A stretch of 64,000 nucleotides of DNA from Kribbella sp. VKM Ac-2568 (GTDB lineage Bacteria > Actinomycetota > Actinomycetes > Propionibacteriales > Kribbellaceae). Location: positions 682,001 to 746,000 of the forward strand of contig NZ_SLVF01000002.1 of NCBI RefSeq assembly GCF_004345365.1. The letters are read 5' to 3'. Every line of letters starts with the position of its first letter. Position 1 is the first letter of the stretch. A program made the translations under genes and the position numbers. Below the pieces are notes generated by a model. The model worked only from the letters and a program-made list of their open reading frames with translations, ran no database searches and was not told where the DNA came from. Of the stretch, positions 59,301 to 64,000 are shown one piece after another.

Positions 59301-59802
59301 CCCCGGACAACCGGTGATACCCCTCCTGACCCTCCGCCAGCACGAGGAGGTGGCTGCCTTCGGGGTCGGCGACACCGTTCTGCGGATGTGTCAACCCCAT
59401 CGACAACTCCGCACCGAACACGGTGGTCATCTCGTAGGCGGCGGCGGTCTCGGCCAGCCTGGCGACCCCGTAGAACCCGTCATGATCAGTCAGCCCGATC
59501 GCGTGCAGCCCGAGCCGGACGGCCTCCTCCACCAGCTCCTCCGGTGACGACGCCCCGTCGAGGAAGCTGAAGTTGGAGTGCGCGTGCAACTCGGCGTACG
59601 GCGTCACCGGCCCGTCCGGCGGCTGAGCCTTCTCGTACTCCGGCGGCGCGTACGGCGCCCGGTGCTGCGACCACGCCGGACTGTCACCACCGTCGGCCTC
59701 GACCGGCCGGCCACCATGACCGTCCGGGCGGGACCGGTCAGACAGCGTCCGTTCCAGCTCCGACCACGGAATCGGCGGGTTGTTGTAGCCCACCGTGACC
59801 AC
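56353..59802 (-). CDS. dnaE2: Error-prone DNA polymerase DnaE2
   Basis: A 1149-residue C-family polymerase. The N-terminal PHP domain begins [44 protein letters not shown] (metal-type HAHS at residues 73-76). The palm carries the catalytic-acid motif [27 protein letters not shown] and [17 protein letters not shown]. An OB-fold occurs near the C-terminus ([14 protein letters not shown]). The early segment [17 protein letters not shown] is the DnaE2 signature distinguishing it from replicative DnaE1. DnaE2 performs mutagenic translesion synthesis after DNA damage. GTG 59802 was chosen because GGGGAG precedes it and the candidate SOS box lies just upstream; ATG 59856 falls inside that box. No imuA'/imuB partners are visible here. 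Confidence 0.93.
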   Translation of the reverse strand: [1149 protein letters not shown]

Positions 59803-59848
59803 CTCGCTCCCCGTACCAGGCGGCACTGTCCAGCCACCCAGACCCCAG

Positions 59849-59864
59849 TAGAACATACTTTCGA
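59849..59864. promoter_or_regulatory. Candidate LexA (SOS) box upstream of dnaE2
   Basis: TAGAACATACTTTCGA matches 14 of 16 positions of the TCGAAC-N4-GTTCGA-type actinobacterial LexA box. It lies 47 bp upstream of the chosen dnaE2 start and 20 bp upstream of the divergent small gene, so it could control both. Confidence 0.7.
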
Positions 59865-59883
59865 TTGATGGCATCCTGTGGTC

Positions 59884-60237
59884 ATGTTCGGACGATTCAA
59901 GGTGCGCCCAGACACCGAAACCGGCCAGTACGGCGTGTGGGACGGCGCCAGCAACGGCTGGCGAGGCCGCGGCCTCCCCGAAGCCGCCGCACACCAACTC
60001 GCAGCCGATCTGGAACTGCAATACGACGCCCACGGCCCACGCGACGCAGCCACCGTACGACGGCTCGAGGCACCGCAAGAGGTCGACCGGGCCACCTGGG
60101 AGCCCGGCGGACTGCTCGACGCGTGGGTCTTCAGCCGCCGCGACGGCGAATGGATCGGCCGCGTCCGCAACGCCGACGGCACCATCAACTGGCTACGCAG
60201 TACCGAACTCCGCATCCATCAAGCGCCAACCGGCTGA
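59884..60237 (+). CDS. Hypothetical protein divergent from dnaE2
   Basis: A 117-residue soluble protein (FKVRPDTETGQYGVWDGASNGWRGRGLPEAAAHQLAADLELQYDAHG..., then DAWVFSRRDGEWIGRVRNADGTINWLRSTELR). The N-terminal half resembles small actinobacterial proteins with a Trp/Gly-rich turn, but I know no function. ATG 59884 is preferred over GTG 59878. It shares an 81-bp promoter region and a candidate SOS box with dnaE2. Confidence 0.6.
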   Translation: MFGRFKVRPDTETGQYGVWDGASNGWRGRGLPEAAAHQLAADLELQYDAHGPRDAATVRRLEAPQEVDRATWEPGGLLDAWVFSRRDGEWIGRVRNADGTINWLRSTELRIHQAPTG

Positions 60238-60317
60238 CCGCTGAACGAGGATGCGTGTTTCTGTCGGTGCCGCCGGTGATCATCGAAATGCAGCGCGGGT
60301 GATTGGTGGCGAGGCTG

Positions 60318-60515
60318 ATGGCAAGGAATCAGCAGATAGTCAGACTGTCCGGAGGACCCGGTAACGGCCAGGTGTTCTACGCCGACGACTGGCAAGAACG
60401 CCGCCGCGCCGCCGAGCGCATGGGCCGATCACCAGACGACGTGCGCGGGTGGGCACTTGGATACCGCCCGGAGCGACCCGGCTCGGAGATCTGGGTCTGG
60501 ATCGGCGACCGGTGA
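60318..60515 (+). CDS. Small hypothetical protein
   Basis: A 65-residue protein (QIVRLSGGPGNGQVFYADDW, later RSPDDVRGWALGYRPERPGSEIWVWIGDR). The first strand-turn, SGGPGNGQVFYADDW, is like that of small phage-type or DUF-class beta proteins, but no confident family match. GAGGCTG precedes the ATG. It lies on the same strand 80 bp after the 117-residue gene and may be co-transcribed. Confidence 0.5.
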   Translation: MARNQQIVRLSGGPGNGQVFYADDWQERRRAAERMGRSPDDVRGWALGYRPERPGSEIWVWIGDR

Positions 60516-60584
60516 CCACGCCGGCCCTCGCCGGAGACAGCCAACGCTAGCCAAGCGCGTACCTTCACCCGGCAACGCGGCGGC

Positions 60585-61583
60585 TCAGGGCTTCGAGCCG
60601 GTGCGGCGCTCCAAGGCTTCGATGATGGTCGGGCAGACGTCGATCTCGTAGAGCCTTTCGATGCTCTGCATCCCGCCCGGGCTCTCCGCGTTGATCTCCA
60701 CCACCTTGTCGCCGATCACATCGATGCCGACGAAGTACATGCCATCGGCCACGAGTTTCTTGCTCATCGCCTCGACGATGCCGCGTTCCGCGTCACCGAT
60801 CTCGAGAGGGATCGAGCGTCCGCCCTTGCTGATGTTGGCCCGCGGGTCGTTACCCGTGGGCACTCGCCGGAAGGCGGCCGGTTTCCCGTCGCGCTCGAGG
60901 ATCTGTCCCTCGAGCAGGAAGATCCGGGCATCGCCGTCCTCGCCGCCGTCGACGAACTCTTGGACGATCGCGTAGCCGTCCTGTAGCACCGCCTCGGTCA
61001 TCTGGGCGAGGTTCGCTTCGCTCTCGTCCTCGATCATGAACACGTTCCGGCCTTTGGCTCCGTACAGAGGCTTGACGACGCAGTGTCCGACCTTGCCGGC
61101 GAACCGTTCGATCGCTTCCGGGTCGCGCGTCACCAGCGATCGGGGGCGGATCTTCTCGGGGAACTCCTCCAGGTAGAGCTTGCTCGTTGCGCGTGTGAGC
61201 GACCTCGGATCGTTCACCACCGTCACGCCTCGTGCCTGGAGCATCTGGCCGAAAACCACACCCAGTGGACTTGCCCACGGCCGCTCCTGCAGATCGTCGA
61301 TCGATTCGTTGCGGAGGAACAAGGCGTCGAGGTCGTCCATGACGATCCGTTCGGCGTCGCGCTCCTTGATGCGCTTCATGAAGGCCTCGAGCGTGTCGTC
61401 TTTCTCGAACTCTGCGGCATGAGCCCGGGCCACCAGTTGCCCGTCGCTTTCCCCGAGCTCGACGTCTCCGACCCCGACATACCAAACCTCATGCCCGCGC
61501 TGGGCCGCGGCCCTGGCCAGCCGCGTAGTCGTGTACTCGTCTACCTCGGTGGCGACGTCGTTGACGAAGAAGGCAAGCCTCAT
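60585..61583 (-). CDS. ATP-grasp glutathione-synthetase-like protein
   Basis: A 332-residue ATP-grasp ligase resembling prokaryotic glutathione synthetase (GshB). The N-terminal domain begins LAFFVNDVATEVDEYTTTRLARAAAQRGHEVWYVGV; VVNDPRSLTRATSKLYLEEFPEKIRPRSLVTRD lies near residue 125. The ATP site is GHCVVKPLYGAKGRNVFMI near 170, and EFVDGGEDGDARIFLLEGQIL and EINAESPGGMQ (metal-binding E-x-N) complete the fold. It probably joins an amino acid or peptide to a carboxylate. Actinobacteria normally use mycothiol, so the product is unlikely to be glutathione. Its ATG overlaps the stop of the DUF1704 gene (ATGA). Confidence 0.87.
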   Translation of the reverse strand: MRLAFFVNDVATEVDEYTTTRLARAAAQRGHEVWYVGVGDVELGESDGQLVARAHAAEFEKDDTLEAFMKRIKERDAERIVMDDLDALFLRNESIDDLQERPWASPLGVVFGQMLQARGVTVVNDPRSLTRATSKLYLEEFPEKIRPRSLVTRDPEAIERFAGKVGHCVVKPLYGAKGRNVFMIEDESEANLAQMTEAVLQDGYAIVQEFVDGGEDGDARIFLLEGQILERDGKPAAFRRVPTGNDPRANISKGGRSIPLEIGDAERGIVEAMSKKLVADGMYFVGIDVIGDKVVEINAESPGGMQSIERLYEIDVCPTIIEALERRTGSKP

Positions 61584-62761
61584 GCCGACACACCTCCTTC
61601 GTACAGGTCCGTGACCGACGCGCCCGCGCGCAGTCTGTCGAGGCGCTCCTGAGCACCGGGCACGTCCAGCCAGCGTGGACGGACCCATGGTGCTTCGAGC
61701 ACCTCGCGGTCGAGCAGGTCCTGGATCAACGGGATGTGGTCCAACGCCAGCTTGCCGACGAACAGGACGTCGAGGCTGCTGCCCTCTGCGAGGGTTTCGA
61801 GGATGCGCGTGATCCCGCGCAGGTAGATCGCGTCCTTCACAGAGCCGCCGCCGACGACGACCCGGATGGCGATGGACCAAGCGGTCCTCGTCGGTATCCG
61901 ATGTTCTGCCCGTAACGATTCGAAGATCTCCAGGAATTCGGCGCCGTCGAGCATCTTGCCGACGGCAACAACCCTCGCCGCGAGCACGCGGAGACGCCGC
62001 GGGTCCAACCCGCCGGTCAGGTACTCCGCGAGCACGGCAAGGCCCTCTTGGGTCTCGTCGTAACCAGGCAGTCCGATCGTCAGCAGCGTCAGGGGTTGCC
62101 TGGCGCCGTTGTGGTAAGTGACGACATGGGTGCCGACCTCGTGGTGCAGCAACGGCTCGACGCGGTCCGCCCTGATAGTGGCGGCTTCTGGGATGAGCAG
62201 CCGACCGAACGACACCATCAGTTCGGAGATGTCGTCGCGCACGTCGATGTCTGCCGGGAAGTCCGGATACACGGCGCGGTATCGATCGAACTCCGCGCGA
62301 GCCGCCTCCGCGAACGCGCCAGCTGTGACGCTCCGGGTGCTGGGAGCTTGAGCGGGGATGGTCTCGAGCAGCTCCTCCGCGGCGGACGCGAGAGGCTGGG
62401 CGACTCCTCCGTACAGTTGCAGCGACCCGTACACGAAACGTGAAGTGTCGCGATCCTCCAAGGCTGTGATCTGTCGTGCTATCTCGTCTCGCTTCGCCCG
62501 GAAGAGTGTGTGCAGCGCAGGGTCGGTCACGTTCTCGACCTCGAGGCTGTAGAGGTCACGTCGCACCATGTCCGGCTCGAATTCCAGCGGTCTGAGCCGG
62601 AGCGTAGGGGCCGTCCCGAAGTCACCCCGCTCGAAGTCCGTCCAGGCCTCTGCTGCATTGACCGGCGTGATGTTGAGCAGCAGGTTCAAGCTGCGCTCGA
62701 TCTCGGTGAGGCGGGCGTCGATATCGAGAGCAGGCGCAAGCTGCTCGGTCGGTGAGGTCAT
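61580..62761 (-). CDS. DUF1704 QEGLA-motif metallopeptidase-like protein
   Basis: A 393-residue protein of the DUF1704 family, previously annotated as flavohemoglobin-expression-modulating QEGLA-motif protein. It has the zinc-type motif LLHHEVGTHVVTYHNG near residue 205 (H-E-x-x-x-H) and DETQEGLAVLAEYLTGG near 235 containing QEGLA. The fold is related to gluzincin-like peptidases such as tyrosine carboxypeptidases. It is directly followed by, and overlaps, an ATP-grasp ligase gene, suggesting a pair that makes and cleaves a peptide-like bond. ATG 62761 is chosen at the first conserved segment. Confidence 0.85.
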   Translation of the reverse strand: MTSPTEQLAPALDIDARLTEIERSLNLLLNITPVNAAEAWTDFERGDFGTAPTLRLRPLEFEPDMVRRDLYSLEVENVTDPALHTLFRAKRDEIARQITALEDRDTSRFVYGSLQLYGGVAQPLASAAEELLETIPAQAPSTRSVTAGAFAEAARAEFDRYRAVYPDFPADIDVRDDISELMVSFGRLLIPEAATIRADRVEPLLHHEVGTHVVTYHNGARQPLTLLTIGLPGYDETQEGLAVLAEYLTGGLDPRRLRVLAARVVAVGKMLDGAEFLEIFESLRAEHRIPTRTAWSIAIRVVVGGGSVKDAIYLRGITRILETLAEGSSLDVLFVGKLALDHIPLIQDLLDREVLEAPWVRPRWLDVPGAQERLDRLRAGASVTDLYEGGVSA

Positions 62762-62974
62762 CTCACAGCGGTACCCACCAGCCTCTACAAACAACCTAGG
62801 CGCAGTTCAGGCGGAGTCCATGACCTGCTGGTGCTTCCACCTAGTCGCCACGGTGCGCGCCCGGGCCGCGACTCGGCGTGTCGTCAGCCATGCCGACCCA
62901 CCCCTAGTGATGAGTTGTCGCGCCCGCACCCGTCATACCTACGACCGGACACGATGAGACGGAAGGATGACGTG

Positions 62975-64000
62975 ATGAGTGCGGACACGCGGCTGGAGGA
63001 GCTGGGCGTGAGCGGTCTGGGCGAGAGCGGGCTGGGCGAGAGCGGGCTGGGCGAGAGCGGGCTGGGCGAGGTCGACGAGCCGGCGTTCTCGGGGCTGGCG
63101 GAGCGGCACCGGCGGGAGCTGCACGTGCACTGCTACCGGATGCTCGGGTCGTTTGAGGACGCCGAGGACACCGTGCAGGAGACGTTCCTCCGTGCCTGGC
63201 GGCGGCGGGAGACCTTCGAGGGGCGGTCGACGTTCCGGGCCTGGCTGTACCGGATCGCCACCAACGCCTGCCTGGACCTGCTCGCCAAGTGCCGCCCGGA
63301 GCCCGCGACCGGCGGCGAGGTGCTGTGGCTGCAGCCGTACCCGGACCGGCTGCTCGACGAGCTGCCCGCGGGCGACGCGGACGAGCCGGAGACCGTCGCC
63401 GTCGCGCGAGAGACGATCGAGCTGGCCTACGTGGTCGCAGTCCAGCACCTCGCGCCGCGCCCGCGGGCCGTGCTGATCCTGCGGGACGTGCTCGGCTGGC
63501 CGGCGAAGGACGTCGCGGAGCTCCTCGGGGACTCCGTCAACTCCGTGAACAGCGCGCTGCAGCGGGCCCGCGCCGGCATGCGGGAGCACCTGCCCGCCGA
63601 GCGGCAGGACTGGACCGGAGGCGAGGAGGACGCCGGGACGCGCGAGCTGGTGCGCCGCTATACCGACGCCAGCGTGGCCACGGACGTCGACGGGCTCGCC
63701 GCACTGCTGCGGGACGACGTCCGCTGCTCGATGCCGCCCACGCCGGGCCTGTACGTCGGCCGCGAAGCGGTGGTGAACGACTGGGTCGAGAGCGGCTTCC
63801 AGGACCTGAAGCACCTGCGCGCCGTCCTCACCTCCGTGAACCGGCAGCCCGCCGTCGCCTTCTACCTCTGGCGGAAGCAGGAGGGCGCGTACCTGCCGCT
63901 GACGATCGACGTCCTGCGCGTCACCGGCGGGGCGATCGCAGAGATCATCACGTTCCACGCCGACCAGTTCCCACGACTCGGGCTGCCGGAGCGCCTGCCG
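62975..64000 (+). CDS. ECF sigma factor with C-terminal SnoaL-like domain (partial at 3' end)
   Basis: Open from ATG 62975 (GGAAGGA seven bases upstream) through the window end, at least 342 codons. After a repetitive N-terminus, region 2 reads RHRRELHVHCYRMLGSFEDAEDTVQETFLRAWRRRETFEGRSTFRAWLYRIATNACLDLL (residues about 45-105). Region 4 reads HLAPRPRAVLILRDVLGWPAKDVAELLGDSVNSVNSALQRARAGM (about 157-200). The C-terminal NTF2/SnoaL-like domain begins ELVRRYTDASVATDVDGLAALLRDDVRCSMPPTPGLYVGREAV. This architecture matches the SigG/SigX5-type ECF group, in which the appended domain modulates activity instead of an anti-sigma factor. The end lies beyond the window. Confidence 0.9.
   Translation, partial: MSADTRLEELGVSGLGESGLGESGLGESGLGEVDEPAFSGLAERHRRELHVHCYRMLGSFEDAEDTVQETFLRAWRRRETFEGRSTFRAWLYRIATNACLDLLAKCRPEPATGGEVLWLQPYPDRLLDELPAGDADEPETVAVARETIELAYVVAVQHLAPRPRAVLILRDVLGWPAKDVAELLGDSVNSVNSALQRARAGMREHLPAERQDWTGGEEDAGTRELVRRYTDASVATDVDGLAALLRDDVRCSMPPTPGLYVGREAVVNDWVESGFQDLKHLRAVLTSVNRQPAVAFYLWRKQEGAYLPLTIDVLRVTGGAIAEIITFHADQFPRLGLPERLP
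63017..63070 (+). repeat. 15-bp tandem repeat in the ECF sigma gene
   Basis: The unit CTGGGCGAGAGCGGG occurs three times exactly (63017-63061) plus a 9-bp partial copy. It encodes repeated Leu-Gly-Glu-Ser-Gly near residues 15-32, upstream of sigma region 2. Being a multiple of three, copy-number change would lengthen or shorten the N-terminus without a frameshift. Confidence 0.9.

Noticed and set aside
56587..59547. Nearly 1000-codon plus-strand frame opposite dnaE2
   Set aside because: It is antisense to conserved polymerase motifs, rich in Arg/Gly/Val/His, and has no recognisable domain or ribosome site.
62939..63958. Long minus-strand open frame opposite the sigma factor
   Set aside because: The plus strand carries clear sigma regions 2 and 4 and a SnoaL-like domain. 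The antisense frame is low complexity and arises from GC-rich codon bias.

Overview
The window reads as chromosomal DNA of a high-GC actinomycete. Supporting signs are GC-rich third positions, GTG/TTG starts, many ATGA start/stop overlaps, and families typical of the group: DevR/DosR-type regulator, DUF1876, Acg-like nitroreductase, DnaE2 with a mycobacterial-style SOS box, and a SigG/SigX5-like ECF sigma factor. I cannot fix the genus; a soil actinomycete of the Propionibacteriales or a relative would fit. No rRNA, tRNA, CRISPR array, phage or intact insertion sequence was found.

Region 1 (1 to about 33.0 kb) is a hypoxia/dormancy island. It opens with a DevR/DosR-like response regulator. 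Phosphoketolase with universal stress proteins, a CBS-BON protein and a zinc alcohol dehydrogenase follow. A nine-gene minus-strand operon (8.4-13.9 kb) runs from GAPDH through a PEP-synthase-like fragment, a sulfide:quinone-reductase-like flavoprotein, TusE/DsrC-like and DsrE-like proteins and class I aldolase to a flavodoxin. After a GyrI-like protein and a DUF4389 membrane protein comes narKGHJI (nitrate respiration), divergent from an Acg-like nitroreductase. DUF1876, a free-standing acyltransferase domain and Hsp20 close the island. Almost every transcription unit is preceded by one or two copies of a motif close to GGGACCTTCGGCCC, often paired 21-22 bp apart. This closely resembles mycobacterial DosR boxes, and I did not find the motif in the second half of the window. 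The inference is a DosR-like regulon coupling redox and oxygen sensing to fermentative carbon flow, nitrate respiration, sulfur handling and protein protection.

Inside this island (28.0-30.1 kb) is a separate persulfide module: a CsoR-family repressor lacking the copper-binding His, two GC-rich palindromic operators, a metallo-beta-lactamase/rhodanese persulfide dioxygenase-like protein, and a 54-residue Cys-rich protein.

Region 2 (33-46 kb) is mixed accessory content: a large LuxR-type ATPase regulator, a VOC protein, a frameshifted alpha/beta hydrolase with an SRPBCC protein, a GH15 trehalase-like enzyme, a DJ-1/PfpI protein divergent from a MocR regulator with an inverted-repeat operator, a diacylglycerol-kinase-like protein, an HdeD-like membrane protein and a coiled-coil protein preceded by a 32-bp perfect palindrome.

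Region 3 (46.6-53.2 kb) is a tight aromatic catabolic operon: TetR regulator divergent from extradiol dioxygenase, FAH-family hydrolase, AMP-forming ligase, DoxX-like membrane protein and FAD monooxygenase, all overlapping by 1-4 bp.

Region 4 (53.3-64.0 kb) holds a pterin-dehydratase/VOC fusion, a phosphoribosyltransferase, a BON protein, SOS-linked dnaE2, small hypothetical genes, an ATP-grasp/DUF1704 pair, and an ECF sigma factor that runs off the end and carries a 15-bp tandem repeat.

Gene decay is visible at several points: a PAP2 phosphatase, a CBS fragment, a GDPD frameshift, an MFS fragment and a hydrolase frameshift.
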